Position numbers and translations under genes: made by a program. From an uncultured Tateyamaria sp. (GTDB lineage: Bacteria > Pseudomonadota > Alphaproteobacteria > Rhodobacterales > Rhodobacteraceae), in assembly GCF_947503705.1 (NCBI RefSeq), contig NZ_CANNES010000003.1, positions 186,001 through 250,000 on the forward strand: DNA of 64,000 bases, written 5' to 3'. Position 1 is the first letter of the stretch; the number at the start of each line of letters is the position of its first letter. Shown piece after piece: positions 18,148 through 27,436 of this stretch. The notes beneath the pieces were generated by a model. The model was not told where the DNA came from. It did no database searches and was given only the letters and a program-made list of their open reading frames with translations.

Positions 18148-18981
18148 ATGGCCCACGCAAAAAATCACGACTACCACATTCTGGCGCCCTCCAGCTGGCC
18201 GCTCTTGGGCGCGGTGGCCGCCTTCTGCATGCTCTTTGGCGGAGTAGTCTGGATGTCGGGCGGGATGACAATCCTGTTCAAATCCGTCGAATTGAGCGGT
18301 CCTTGGATGTTCCTGATGGGCTTTGTGGCCGTGCTCTATGTCATGTTTGGCTGGTGGGCTGACGTGGTCACAGAAAGCTCCATCGGGGATCACACGCCCG
18401 TGGTGCGGATCGGTCTGCGCTATGGCTTCATCCTCTTTATCATGTCCGAAGTGATGTTCTTTGCGGCGTGGTTCTGGTCTTTCTTCAAGCACGCCATCTA
18501 CCCGATGAACGAATATGTGGGCAGCACCTATGTGCCGCCAGAATTCTATCAGGTCGATGCGCTGCACTTGCCTTTGATCAACACGCTGGTCCTGCTTTTG
18601 TCGGGCTGTGCCGTGACCTGGGCGCACCACGCGTTGGTGCACGAAAACAACCGCAAAGACCTCGTCAACGGTCTGGCCATAGGCATCGTGCTCGGCATAT
18701 TCTTTACCGGTCTGCAAGCCTATGAATATGGCTACCTGCTGAAACAAGGCTGGGAATTTGGCGGCGACAAGTTCTTCTCCAACTTCTTCATGGCCACCGG
18801 TTTCCACGGTTTCCACGTGATCATCGGTACCATCTTCCTGGGCGTCTGCCTGATCCGCGCGATGAAAGGGCACTTCACCCCCGAAAAGCACGTCGGCTTT
18901 GAGGCCGCCGCCTGGTACTGGCACTTCGTGGACGTTGTTTGGCTGTTCCTCTTCTTTGCCGTCTACCTCTGGGGCGTCTGA
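18148..18981 (+). CDS. ctaE: Cytochrome c oxidase subunit III
   Basis: The 277-residue protein has about seven membrane helices, starting '[13 protein letters not shown]'. Family motifs include '[10 protein letters not shown]', 'THALV'-like '[15 protein letters not shown]' and '[15 protein letters not shown]', and the protein ends '[20 protein letters not shown]'. It stabilises the oxidase core. It closes the oxidase part of the operon and is followed by a strong intrinsic terminator. Confidence 0.97.
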   Translation: MAHAKNHDYHILAPSSWPLLGAVAAFCMLFGGVVWMSGGMTILFKSVELSGPWMFLMGFVAVLYVMFGWWADVVTESSIGDHTPVVRIGLRYGFILFIMSEVMFFAAWFWSFFKHAIYPMNEYVGSTYVPPEFYQVDALHLPLINTLVLLLSGCAVTWAHHALVHENNRKDLVNGLAIGIVLGIFFTGLQAYEYGYLLKQGWEFGGDKFFSNFFMATGFHGFHVIIGTIFLGVCLIRAMKGHFTPEKHVGFEAAAWYWHFVDVVWLFLFFAVYLWGV

Positions 18982-19020
18982 TCGCGCCTTGAAGTGACAG
19001 CCGAAAGGCGTAAAAACACC

Positions 19021-19055
19021 GGCGCGCGAGACACCCCTCGCGCGCCTTTTCTTTT
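19021..19055 (+). terminator. Rho-independent terminator after ctaE
   Basis: GGCGCGCGAG (19021-19030) pairs perfectly with CTCGCGCGCC (19037-19046) around a 6-nt loop and is followed by TTTTCTTTT. It lies 40 nt past the ctaE stop, before surf1, so surf1-thrC expression probably needs readthrough or its own promoter. Confidence 0.85.
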
Positions 19056-19082
19056 GGACACGAGGCTGGAGCCGAGGGCGTT

Positions 19083-19766
19083 ATGGCGCGCATCATCTTC
19101 TTTGTGGCAATCGGGTTAGGCGGCGCTGCGATCCTGATCAGCCTGGGCGTCTGGCAGGTCCAGCGTCTGGCCTGGAAGCAGGACCTGCTGGCCCGGATCG
19201 AGGCTGAGATTGCCGCTGATCCCGTGCCATTGGCGGATGCGCTGGCGCCGGAATTTCGCCGATATGCCCCAGTAGAGATGACAGGTAGTTTCGCCGAAGG
19301 CCACATCCGCATGTTGGCATCGCGCAAATCCATTGGCCCAGTCTACCGCATCATTCGCCCCTTTGAACTGGCCCAAGGGGCGCGCGTCCTGGTGGATACC
19401 GGATGGCAGCCTCAATTGGCCGAAGTCGGTGGCGCACCCCAGGTTCGCCTGACGGTCGTTGGTAATCTGGACGCGCCCAATGAGGCCGATGAATTCACCC
19501 CCGCCCCTGACATCGCCGCCAATATCTGGTTTGCCCGAGACGTGCCCGCCATGGCCGCCGCCCTGAACACCGATCCGGTGCTGGTGGTTTTGCGCGAAGC
19601 GCCGGAAATTGACCTCGCCGTGACGCCCTGGCCCGTAGACAGCGCTGGCATTCCCAACGATCACCTGCAATACGCCATCACCTGGTTTTCGCTGGCCGCG
19701 ATCTGGATGGCGATGACCACTTATTTCGTGTGGCGCCCCAGGCGTCACGCCGCCTCGAAAGACTGA
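19083..19766 (+). CDS. SURF1-family oxidase assembly protein
   Basis: This 227-residue protein has terminal membrane helices (~5-23 and ~200-218). Typical SURF1 motifs are 'LGVWQVQRLAWKQDLLARIE' near the N-terminus, 'VLVDTGWQP' in the middle, and 'PNDHLQYAITWFSLA' before the last helix. SURF1 proteins assist heme a insertion into oxidase subunit I. Its position after the cta genes fits this role. Confidence 0.92.
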   Translation: MARIIFFVAIGLGGAAILISLGVWQVQRLAWKQDLLARIEAEIAADPVPLADALAPEFRRYAPVEMTGSFAEGHIRMLASRKSIGPVYRIIRPFELAQGARVLVDTGWQPQLAEVGGAPQVRLTVVGNLDAPNEADEFTPAPDIAANIWFARDVPAMAAALNTDPVLVVLREAPEIDLAVTPWPVDSAGIPNDHLQYAITWFSLAAIWMAMTTYFVWRPRRHAASKD

Positions 19767-19769
19767 CCT

Positions 19770-21158
19770 ATGCGCTATATCTCGACCCGTGGCACGGCCC
19801 CCGCCCTCAGCTTTGAAGAGGCGATGTTGTCGGGCCTCGCCCGTGACGGGGGCCTGTATGTGCCCGAAACCATTCCGACGCTGGATCCCGCCACCATCGC
19901 CGCGATGGAGGGCCAAAGCTATGAGCAGATCGCCTATACCGTGATGCGCCCGTTTGTGGGTGACACGTTCAGCGATGAAGAGTTCCGGGCTTGTATTGAC
20001 CGTGCCTATGCCGGTTTTGGGCATGCTGCGCGCGCACCGATGGTGCAGTTGGATCAGGGACATTTCCTGTTGGAGCTGTTCCATGGCCCCACGCTTGCCT
20101 TCAAAGACTTTGCAATGCAGCTGATCGGCCAGCTGTTTCAGACGGCCCTGGCCCGACGCGGGGATCGCGTGACCATCGTTGGGGCCACATCCGGTGATAC
20201 CGGCTCTGCCGCGATCGAGGCGTTTCGGGGCCTCGACAATGTGGATGTCTTTATCCTTTATCCCCATGGCCGCGTCAGCGAGGTGCAACGCCGTCAGATG
20301 ACCACGCCCACGGAAAGCAACGTGCATGCGCTGGCCTTGGACGGTGATTTCGACGATTGCCAAGCTGCTCTTAAGGACATGTTCAACGATTTTGAGTTCC
20401 GCGATGGCGTGGGCCTTGCCGGCGTGAACTCGATCAACTGGGCACGGGTGCTTGCGCAGGTTGTCTACTACTTCTCATCCGCCGTGGCCCTGGGCGCGCC
20501 TGGGCGCAAGGTCAGCTTTACGGTGCCCACCGGCAATTTCGGTGATATCTTTGCAGGGTACATCGCCAAGCGAATAGGGCTGCCCATCGACAAGCTGGTG
20601 GTGGCCACGAACCAGAATGACATTCTGCACCGCTGCCTGAGCGGGCAGGGGTACCACAAGGGCGAGACGATTCCTTCAATCAGTCCGTCGATGGACATTC
20701 AGGTCAGCTCAAATTTCGAACGCGCGCTCTTTGACGCCTATGACCGGGATGGGGCCGCTGTGGCACAATTGATGGACGAGTTGAAGGCAGGCGGCTTTGA
20801 CGTGAGCCAAGGGGCGATGCAGACACTGCAAGACACATACGCCTCTGGGCGCGTGTCCGAGGACGAAACCAGCGCGCAGATCACTCAGACGCTGAACACC
20901 ACGGCCGAGCTGCTTTGCCCCCATTCTGCGGTTGGCGTGAAGGTCGCGGAGGATCAGCGGGTTAAAGGCACACCGATGATCACGCTGGCCACGGCGCATC
21001 CGGCAAAGTTTCCCGATGCGGTGAAGGCGGCGACGGGCATTCATCCCCCCCTTCCCCCCCGGATGGCGGACCTGTATGAACGCGCCGAACGGCTGACGCG
21101 GGTGCCCAATGACCTTGGTGCGCTCATGGCCCATATCAAGGAAAACCGATCCAAGTGA
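19770..21158 (+). CDS. thrC: Threonine synthase
   Basis: The 462-residue PLP enzyme converts O-phosphohomoserine to threonine. The N-terminus 'MRYISTRGTAPALSFEEAML' is typical, the PLP lysine is in 'LAFKDFAMQL', and the phosphate-binding loop is 'GATSGDTGSAA'. It starts 3 nt after the surf1 stop and overlaps the next gene (GTGA), so the three are co-translated. Full length for the family. Confidence 0.97.
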   Translation: MRYISTRGTAPALSFEEAMLSGLARDGGLYVPETIPTLDPATIAAMEGQSYEQIAYTVMRPFVGDTFSDEEFRACIDRAYAGFGHAARAPMVQLDQGHFLLELFHGPTLAFKDFAMQLIGQLFQTALARRGDRVTIVGATSGDTGSAAIEAFRGLDNVDVFILYPHGRVSEVQRRQMTTPTESNVHALALDGDFDDCQAALKDMFNDFEFRDGVGLAGVNSINWARVLAQVVYYFSSAVALGAPGRKVSFTVPTGNFGDIFAGYIAKRIGLPIDKLVVATNQNDILHRCLSGQGYHKGETIPSISPSMDIQVSSNFERALFDAYDRDGAAVAQLMDELKAGGFDVSQGAMQTLQDTYASGRVSEDETSAQITQTLNTTAELLCPHSAVGVKVAEDQRVKGTPMITLATAHPAKFPDAVKAATGIHPPLPPRMADLYERAERLTRVPNDLGALMAHIKENRSK

Positions 21159-22417
21159 CCACGCAGACCCATCGCCTGAAAAACGGCTTTCGCATCGTGA
21201 CAGAACATATGCCCGGCCTCGCCTCTGCCTCGGTCGGGGTGTGGGTTGGGGCGGGCGCGCGCCACGAAGCGGCGGACCAGAACGGGATCGCGCATTTCCT
21301 TGAACACATGGCGTTCAAAGGGACCAAGCGGCGCAGCGCCTTGCAGATTGCCGAGGCGATCGAAGATGTGGGCGGCCATATCAACGCCTATACCAGCCGC
21401 GAGGTCACGGCCTATTACGCTCGGGTGCTGCAAAACGATGTGCCGCTGGCGATGGATGTGATTGCCGATATCCTGCTGAACCCGGTTTTGGACTTGGCCG
21501 AGATCGAGGTCGAGCGCGGCGTGATCCTGCAAGAGATCGGCCAGGCGCTGGATACGCCCGATGACGTGATCTTTGACTGGTTGCAGGAACAGGCCTATCC
21601 CGAGCAGCCTTTGGGCCGCACGATCCTGGGCCCGTCCGAGCGTGTGTCAGCCTTTGGCCAGGCCGACCTGTCGCGCTTTATCGACCAGCATTATGGACCT
21701 GAGCAGATGATCCTGTCGGCGGCAGGTGCCGTGGATCATGACGCCATCGTACGGATGGCAGAGGACCTGTTCGGCCACCTGACGCCCCGTCCGGCCTTGA
21801 TCGCGGACACCGCAACATTTGCAGGGGGCGAAGTGCGCCAGTCCAAGTCGCTGGAGCAGGTCCATTTTGCCATAGCCTTTGAATCACCGGGATACCGGGA
21901 CGACGATATCTATACGGCTCAGATTTACGCGAGCGCCCTGGGGGGCGGCATGTCGAGCCGCCTGTTCCAGGAAATCCGCGAAAGCCGGGGGCTGTGCTAT
22001 ACCATCTTTGCTCAGGCCGGGGCGTACAATGACACCGGCATGACCACGATCTATGCGGGCACGTCCGCCGAACAGATCCCCGATCTGGCCACCATCACGG
22101 TGGACGAGATGAAACGCGCCGCCAGCGATATGTCCGAAGCCGAAGTGGCCCGTGCCCGCGTCCAGATGAAGGCGGGCCTGCTGATGGGGCTGGAAAGCCC
22201 GTCGAACCGGGCCGAGCGTATGGCGCGGCTGATCCAGATCTGGGACAGGGTGCCAAGCCTGCACGAAACTGTGGAGCGCATTGATGCGGTGACCACGGAG
22301 GACGTGCGCCGCTTTGCCGAAAACATCGCGAGCACAGCCCCGATGGCGCTTGCGCTTTATGGCCCTGTCGACCAAGCGCCATCCCTGGCACAGTTGCAGG
22401 AGCAGCGGGCCGCCTGA
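21155..22417 (+). CDS. M16-family zinc peptidase (processing-peptidase-like)
   Basis: The 420-residue protein has the inverted zinc motif HFLEH (His47, Glu50, His51) and a second glutamate ~76 residues later in 'EVERGVILQEI'. The C-terminal half has 'GGGMSSRLFQEIRESRGLCY', as in mitochondrial processing peptidase beta-like proteins. It starts with GTG overlapping the thrC stop. In alphaproteobacteria this thrC-M16 pair is common. The natural substrate is not established. Confidence 0.93.
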   Translation: MTTQTHRLKNGFRIVTEHMPGLASASVGVWVGAGARHEAADQNGIAHFLEHMAFKGTKRRSALQIAEAIEDVGGHINAYTSREVTAYYARVLQNDVPLAMDVIADILLNPVLDLAEIEVERGVILQEIGQALDTPDDVIFDWLQEQAYPEQPLGRTILGPSERVSAFGQADLSRFIDQHYGPEQMILSAAGAVDHDAIVRMAEDLFGHLTPRPALIADTATFAGGEVRQSKSLEQVHFAIAFESPGYRDDDIYTAQIYASALGGGMSSRLFQEIRESRGLCYTIFAQAGAYNDTGMTTIYAGTSAEQIPDLATITVDEMKRAASDMSEAEVARARVQMKAGLLMGLESPSNRAERMARLIQIWDRVPSLHETVERIDAVTTEDVRRFAENIASTAPMALALYGPVDQAPSLAQLQEQRAA

Positions 22418-23001
22418 TGCTCTTGGCAAAGCGGAAATTGCGGATCGAAACGGAGCGGATGACGCTGCGTTCACCCACGCATTCCGATTTCCGATCATGG
22501 GCTGCCCTGCGTCATGCCAGCGCCAAACATCTGACCCCGTGGGAGCCAAGCTGGGCCACCGATCACCTCACGCGCAAAGCCTTTACCAATCGGGTCTATT
22601 GGGCACAGCGGTCTGTGGCCAGCGGTACGGCGTTGCCACTGTTTCTGTTCAGGCGCAGCGATGATGCGTTGATCGGGGCGATCACACTGGACAACATCCG
22701 CCGGGGGCCCGCACAGGCAGGCACGCTGGGCTATTGGACGGGGCAGGCCTATGCGCGCCAAGGCTTTATGCAAGAGGCAATCAAGGCGGTGGTGCACTAT
22801 GCCTTTACCCGCATCGACCTGAGCCGGATCGAGGCGGCGTGCCTGCCGGAAAACGCGGCTTCTCGGGGCCTGCTGGAAAGCTGTGGGTTCAAGTATGAAG
22901 GGGTTGCGCAGAGCTACCTTCAGATCGACGGGCGCTGGCGCACCCATGTCCTTTACGCAGCCCTGCGCATGGACCGACGCGGACGCACCGACGCCGGTTA
23001 G
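22417..23001 (+). CDS. GNAT N-acetyltransferase, RimJ/RimL type
   Basis: The 194-residue protein begins 'LRIETERMTLRSPTHSDF', the opening of RimJ-like acetyltransferases, and has 'GYWTGQAYARQGFMQEAIKA' for acetyl-CoA binding and 'ENAASRGLLESCGFKYEG' near the end. It may acetylate a ribosomal-protein N-terminus or another amine. The start overlaps the M16 peptidase stop (TGATG). It is the last gene of the run. Confidence 0.88.
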   Translation: MLLAKRKLRIETERMTLRSPTHSDFRSWAALRHASAKHLTPWEPSWATDHLTRKAFTNRVYWAQRSVASGTALPLFLFRRSDDALIGAITLDNIRRGPAQAGTLGYWTGQAYARQGFMQEAIKAVVHYAFTRIDLSRIEAACLPENAASRGLLESCGFKYEGVAQSYLQIDGRWRTHVLYAALRMDRRGRTDAG

Positions 23002-23008
23002 CCTCGGG

Positions 23009-23293
23009 TCAGTGCATCGCTTTCAACGTGAGTGGTGGCGGCAATGGCGGCCCGGGGCGTCTCTTGACCACAGAGCGTGGCCCTATGGTGGCTTTTTGCG
23101 CCGCGACGCCTGTTACGGCCGATTTCGCAACAAGTGGGGGGATCGGGGGCACGGGTGCGACGCGGCTTTGTTCCGCCTCTTTCTTGGCCTTGAGCAACAA
23201 GAGCGGGTGCGCGCCAACTGGGGCGGCCAGGGTCAGGGCAAGGCCTGCAATCAATGATCCAAAAATGGTCTTGTAACGCGCGCTCGTGCTCAT
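23009..23293 (-). CDS. Small secreted proline-rich protein of unknown function
   Basis: From the ATG at 23293 (AAGGGA lies ~10 nt upstream) the product has 94 residues. It has a signal peptide (ALTLAAPVGA-HPLL) and then a Pro/Val/Ala-rich, basic tail ('APVPPIPPLV', 'RRPGPPLPPPLTL'). No family is recognised. A large palindrome 30-55 nt upstream of the start suggests regulation. It converges on the RimJ-like gene with a 7-bp gap. Confidence 0.5.
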   Translation of the reverse strand: MSTSARYKTIFGSLIAGLALTLAAPVGAHPLLLLKAKKEAEQSRVAPVPPIPPLVAKSAVTGVAAQKATIGPRSVVKRRPGPPLPPPLTLKAMH

Positions 23294-23322
23294 GCTCTGA
23301 CATCCCTTCTGTTTCGATTTGT

Positions 23323-23348
23323 TATTAATGACATATGTGTCATTAATA
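23323..23348. promoter_or_regulatory. 26-bp palindromic operator-like site
   Basis: TATTAATGACA (23323-23333) and TGTCATTAATA (23338-23348) are perfect inverted 11-mers around TATG. It is far more AT-rich than its surroundings and sits 30 nt upstream of the small secreted protein gene, ~190 nt upstream of the MBL hydrolase gene. The size and symmetry suit a TetR-like dimer, but no regulator gene is adjacent. Confidence 0.6.
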
Positions 23349-23539
23349 GAGATTGCCAAGCCTTTTGATCCGCAATGAGCGAAATCCCGCATGGTTCTTG
23401 TGCAGCAGTGCAGCAGGCGCTGCACCAAAAACGGGCATTTCCCGCCCGTTGCGCGCGTCGGGGCGCGTGGCACGCAGTTGTGAATTTGACTGGTCCTTCC
23501 GGGCGCCTAGCCTAGGTCAAAGCGCAGGAGGACAGTCTG

Positions 23540-24370
23540 ATGTTGAAATGGCTCGCCGTGATTTTCGTCTTTGTCGCCAATGTGGCGCACACCCAGCAGG
23601 CGGCGCGCACGCCCAGCCATTGTATCGCGCTGGCGGGCGACATCCCAGGGGCCGAGTATGTACACCGCGCCAGCTATGCCGTTGATGTCGCGCCTGAAAC
23701 GGTGCGTATCCACTATATCTCTCACGCCAGTTTTCTGATCCGCACAGCGGGTGGTCTGAACATGGTCACCGACTTTACAGGCTTTACCGGGAGCGCGCCG
23801 ATGATCCCGGATGTGGTGACAATGAACCATGCGCACGACACGCATTGGACGGCCAATCCCGATCCCGCGATCCCACATGTCCTGCGCGGATGGGGCGCAT
23901 TCGGTCAAGGGATCGATCATCGGTTGGATCTGGGCGAGGTGCTGGTGCGCAATGTGTCCACGGACATCCGCTCGCAATGGTCCGGGATCGAAGACAATGG
24001 CAATTCGATCTTTGTCTTTGAGGTGGCGGGTCTGTGTATTGGCCATTTGGGGCATCTGCACCACGAACCAAATGCAGAGCAATATGCGGCGCTGGGACGG
24101 CTTGATGTGGTGATGGCGGCGGTGGACGGGGGTATGACCGTGGACCTGCCTACGATGATGCGGATCATTTCGCGGCTGCGGTCCTCCATCGTGATCCCGA
24201 TGCACTGGTTTGGCGACTATACGTTGAACACCTTCCTTGCGGGCATGCAGGAGACGTTTCAGGTGGTTGAGGTGGGTGGCCCGGCCCTTGACGTGTCGCT
24301 GGACCGCCTGCCCAGCACACCAACGATCATGGTGTTGCGACCCGCCTGGCTGCGGGTCGAGGCCGAATAA
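23540..24370 (+). CDS. Exported MBL-fold metallohydrolase (UlaG-like)
   Basis: The 276-residue protein has a short signal peptide (cleavage near AHT-QQA). The metallo-beta-lactamase fold is seen in 'IHYISHASFLIRTAGGLNMV', the metal-ligand stretch 'MNHAHDTHW', then 'LCIGHLGHLHH', and 'SIVIPMHWFGDYTLN'. It belongs to the L-ascorbate lactonase-like branch; the substrate cannot be read from sequence. It stands alone between a small secreted protein and a flavoprotein gene. Confidence 0.8.
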   Translation: MLKWLAVIFVFVANVAHTQQAARTPSHCIALAGDIPGAEYVHRASYAVDVAPETVRIHYISHASFLIRTAGGLNMVTDFTGFTGSAPMIPDVVTMNHAHDTHWTANPDPAIPHVLRGWGAFGQGIDHRLDLGEVLVRNVSTDIRSQWSGIEDNGNSIFVFEVAGLCIGHLGHLHHEPNAEQYAALGRLDVVMAAVDGGMTVDLPTMMRIISRLRSSIVIPMHWFGDYTLNTFLAGMQETFQVVEVGGPALDVSLDRLPSTPTIMVLRPAWLRVEAE

Positions 24371-24441
24371 GACCGCCACATTGCGACGCCCTTCGGTTTC
24401 TGGCACATGGGGGCAACAGGATGCGCGTGTCGGGGGATAAG

Positions 24442-25854
24442 ATGTTGAATTCATTGACAGCAGAGGCCGAAGCGCGCCTGCGCGCGGCCTTGCCCGACGG
24501 TCGGTTTGCACGCGCCGAGGCGCGCCATCTGGAAGAGCCGCGCGGGCGGTATGCGGGGCAGGCAGGGCTGGTCGCCACGCCCCATTCCACGGAAGAAGTG
24601 GCCAGCCTGATCCGCATCGCGGGGCAGGAACGGATCGGGGTGATCCCTTATGGGGGGGGGACTGGACTGGTCGGGGGGCAAGTGGCGCCGGACGGGCCGA
24701 TGCCGTTGATCCTGTCGATGGAAAAAATGTCAGCAATCAGAAAGGTTTACGCAGAGGAGAACGTGTTGATCGCCGAAGCCGGCGTGATCCTGGCAGAGGT
24801 CCAGGCGGCGGCAGAGGCGGCGGACCGACTGTTTCCGCTGTCGCTGGCCTCGGAAGGGTCAGCGCGGATTGGCGGGCTTTTGGGCACCAATGCGGGGGGG
24901 ACAGGTGTGCTTCGCTATGGCAACGCCCGTGACCTCGTTCTGGGGGTCGAAGCGGTGCTCCCCAGCGGTGAAATATATAATGGTCTCAGTCGGTTGCGCA
25001 AAGACAACACAGGCTATGACCTGCGCCATCTGATGGTCGGTGCTGAAGGGACTTTGGGGGTGATCACGGCGGCGGCGCTGAAGCTTTTTGCGCGACCTGC
25101 AGCGATGGGCACCGCGCTGTTTCAGGTGGCCTCGCCCGGCGCGGCGCTCAGCCTGTTGTCGATGGCGCGGGGACAGGTGGGAGAGGCGGTCAGTGCTTTT
25201 GAGCTGATACACCGCCAAGGGTTTGATTTTCTTTCAGAAACCATGCCTCAAGTGCGCAACCCTTGGAGCGAAACGCCGGAATGGTGTGTGTTGGTCGAAT
25301 TGGGCCTGCCGCAGGGGTTGGACCCGGCGGCGGCCTTTGAAACCCTGTTTAGCAACGCGGTTGAGGCGGGGTTGGTTCAGGACGGGTTGATTGCGCAGAA
25401 CCAAGGCCAATCCCAGGACTTTTGGACCATCCGGGAGAGCATCCCGGAGGCCAACCGGTTGATCGGCTCTGTCAGTTCGCACGACATCTCCGTGCCGTTG
25501 GGGGCGCTGGCGGATTTCATTGTCGAAGGTGGCAAACGTATTGAAAAAATAGGGGAATTCCGCATCAACTGCTTTGGTCATGTGGGCGATGGGAACCTGC
25601 ATTACAATGTCTTTCCCATGCCTGGGAAAACCCGCGCGGACCATGAGGGGGAGCGTGATCAGATCAAGCGCGTGGTGCATGATCTGGTGCATGAAATGGG
25701 CGGTTCAGTCAGTGCGGAGCACGGCATCGGGCGGCTTAAGGTCGGTGATCTGGAACGTTATGGCGATCCTGCGAAACTGACGGCGATGCGCGCCATCAAA
25801 GCGGCCCTTGATCCGGTGGGGATCATGAACCCCGGCGCGGTGCTGCGGGGGTGA
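24442..25854 (+). CDS. FAD-linked oxidoreductase (GlcD / D-2-hydroxyacid dehydrogenase type)
   Basis: The 470-residue protein has a PCMH-type FAD-binding domain: 'IPYGGGTGLVGGQVAP', 'LSMEKMSAIRKV', and 'GSARIGGLLGTNAGGTGVLR' with 'GNARDLVLGVEAVLPSG'. The C-terminal domain has 'CFGHVGDGNLHYN' and 'SAEHGIGRLK', which hold the substrate-binding His and metal ligands. These enzymes oxidise D-lactate, glycolate or D-2-hydroxyglutarate. Start taken at 24442; an ATG at 24421 is possible. No electron-acceptor subunits are adjacent. Confidence 0.88.
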   Translation: MLNSLTAEAEARLRAALPDGRFARAEARHLEEPRGRYAGQAGLVATPHSTEEVASLIRIAGQERIGVIPYGGGTGLVGGQVAPDGPMPLILSMEKMSAIRKVYAEENVLIAEAGVILAEVQAAAEAADRLFPLSLASEGSARIGGLLGTNAGGTGVLRYGNARDLVLGVEAVLPSGEIYNGLSRLRKDNTGYDLRHLMVGAEGTLGVITAAALKLFARPAAMGTALFQVASPGAALSLLSMARGQVGEAVSAFELIHRQGFDFLSETMPQVRNPWSETPEWCVLVELGLPQGLDPAAAFETLFSNAVEAGLVQDGLIAQNQGQSQDFWTIRESIPEANRLIGSVSSHDISVPLGALADFIVEGGKRIEKIGEFRINCFGHVGDGNLHYNVFPMPGKTRADHEGERDQIKRVVHDLVHEMGGSVSAEHGIGRLKVGDLERYGDPAKLTAMRAIKAALDPVGIMNPGAVLRG

Positions 25855-26192
25855 GTGCGCTGCGTTAACCGTCGGATTTGAGGTCAATTTTGGCGCTTGC
25901 CGGGGCGTGACACGGGGGCGAAACGTACAGTTTTGGCCCGATTTGCTACGTTTGAGCGGGCGCTGTCGCGGTGGTTATTGGAGCCTTAGGCGCGAAATGA
26001 GCAGTTTGCCTGGGAAAATGTGCATTTTGCCCGCGCCCGTCAGCCTGCGGCGATTCGAATGGTTAATGCGTGCCGATCTGGCGTGGTCTTTTCCTGGGAT
26101 GTTGGGTGGTCTGTTTTCGGGCTGCGCCCGAAAAGGCACCCACCCACCACCCCTTTTGCCGCCCTGCTCCATCCGTTGTGCGGGGGGATGGG
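25855..26192. terminator. Intergenic region with a stem-loop between convergent genes
   Basis: This 338-bp gap separates the flavoprotein gene and apt. The clear element is TTTTCGGGC-tgc-GCCCGAAAA (26114-26134), flanked by TGGGTGG and CCCACCCA that extend the symmetry. It is a likely bidirectional terminator without a clean U-tract. No gene is supported in the remainder. Confidence 0.5.
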
Positions 26193-26723
26193 TCAGAGCC
26201 CCTCGAACGCGCAGAGCGCGGTGACATCCATGCCCATTGCTTCGAGCTTTTGTCGCCCGCCCAGATCGGGCAGGTCGATGACAAAGGCGCAGGACACGAT
26301 CTCGCCCCCGAGCCGTTCGATCAGCTTGATCCCCGCCTCGGCGGTGCCGCCGGTGGCCAGCAGGTCGTCGACCACCAGGATCTTTTCGCCCGCCTGGATT
26401 GCGTCGTCATGCAGTTCGACCACGGCCTCGCCATATTCCAGCGTATAGGCCTGACTGATCGTGGCGCCGGGCAATTTGCCCTTTTTGCGGATTGGCACGA
26501 AACCCACCGACAATTGGTGCGCGATGGCCCCGCCCAGTATGAAGCCCCGCGCCTCTAGCCCCACCACCTTGTCGATCTGCATGCCCGCATAGGGATGCAG
26601 CATCTGGTCAATGGCCATCCGGAACCCGCGTGGGTCGGCAAACAGGGTGGTGACATCGCGAAACATGATCCCTTCGTGGGGGAAGTCGACGATGGTGCGT
26701 ATATAGTCCTGAACGGTTTTCAT
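26193..26723 (-). CDS. apt: Adenine phosphoribosyltransferase
   Basis: The 176-residue enzyme makes AMP from adenine and PRPP. The start at 26723 gives [19 protein letters not shown], typical of Apt. The PRPP site is '[17 protein letters not shown]', and '[14 protein letters not shown]' is the flexible-loop region. Its start overlaps the LysE stop by 4 nt. With mtnP upstream it salvages the adenine released from methylthioadenosine. Confidence 0.96.
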   Translation of the reverse strand: MKTVQDYIRTIVDFPHEGIMFRDVTTLFADPRGFRMAIDQMLHPYAGMQIDKVVGLEARGFILGGAIAHQLSVGFVPIRKKGKLPGATISQAYTLEYGEAVVELHDDAIQAGEKILVVDDLLATGGTAEAGIKLIERLGGEIVSCAFVIDLPDLGGRQKLEAMGMDVTALCAFEGL

Positions 26724-27355
26724 GTCGCTCTCCGAAGGGTTGCAGTCAGAAGGCCCATGCCCACCAACGTGGCCCCGCCTGTGCGCGTCAACCACATCTG
26801 GACCGATGGCCGCGTGATCCGCGACCGCATGGCGTTGGCGGCCAGCGCAAAGACCAGCGCGTTGAGCCCGGCGATGATGACAAAGGTAGCGATGAGGATG
26901 GTGGCCTGAGGCGCAAAAGCCGCCTCGGGCTGGATGAATTGCGGCACGAAGGCCACGAAGAAGGTGTTGGATTTGGGGTTGAGGGCCGTGACTGTCGTGA
27001 GGTCGCGGAAAACCTTGGCGGGCCGTTGTCCCGATGGGTGCCGCATCAGGTCGGTCTGTTGGCTGGGCCTGCGCGCGCTGAGCAGCATCTTGACCCCCAG
27101 ATAGACCAGATAGGCCGCCCCCACCCATTTCAGGATGTTGAAGGCCACCGCCGAGGTCAAAAAGAGCGCGCCCAGCCCGATCACCGAGAGTGTCATGGCG
27201 ATAAGGTCGCCTGTGGCCACGCCGAGGGCCGAGGCCACTGCCACCCGCCGCCCCTGGGACAGCGCATAGCTGAGCACCATCATAAGTGTCGGCCCCGGGA
27301 TCACCAAAAGTGCAGTGGAAGCGGCGACAAAGGCCAGCCAGAGATCGAGGGGCAT
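26720..27355 (-). CDS. LysE/RhtB-family exporter
   Basis: The 211-residue protein has about six membrane helices. It carries the family N-terminal pattern '[20 protein letters not shown]' and '[16 protein letters not shown]'. The family exports amino acids or related metabolites. It lies between mtnP and apt and is translationally coupled to apt, so its cargo could be linked to methylthioadenosine or purine salvage; this is only inference. Confidence 0.9.
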   Translation of the reverse strand: MPLDLWLAFVAASTALLVIPGPTLMMVLSYALSQGRRVAVASALGVATGDLIAMTLSVIGLGALFLTSAVAFNILKWVGAAYLVYLGVKMLLSARRPSQQTDLMRHPSGQRPAKVFRDLTTVTALNPKSNTFFVAFVPQFIQPEAAFAPQATILIATFVIIAGLNALVFALAANAMRSRITRPSVQMWLTRTGGATLVGMGLLTATLRRAT

Positions 27356-27436
27356 GATGGGGTTCCTTGTGTTTTGCTTAAAAAGACATGGGCGCGCGTC
27401 TGCGTCGAGGTGAAATCTGTGATTGCCCCGGGGACG

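Noticed and set aside
23323-23348. LuxR-type lux box
   Set aside because: The arms are AT-rich and longer than a lux box, the centre does not fit, and no luxR/luxI pair is present.
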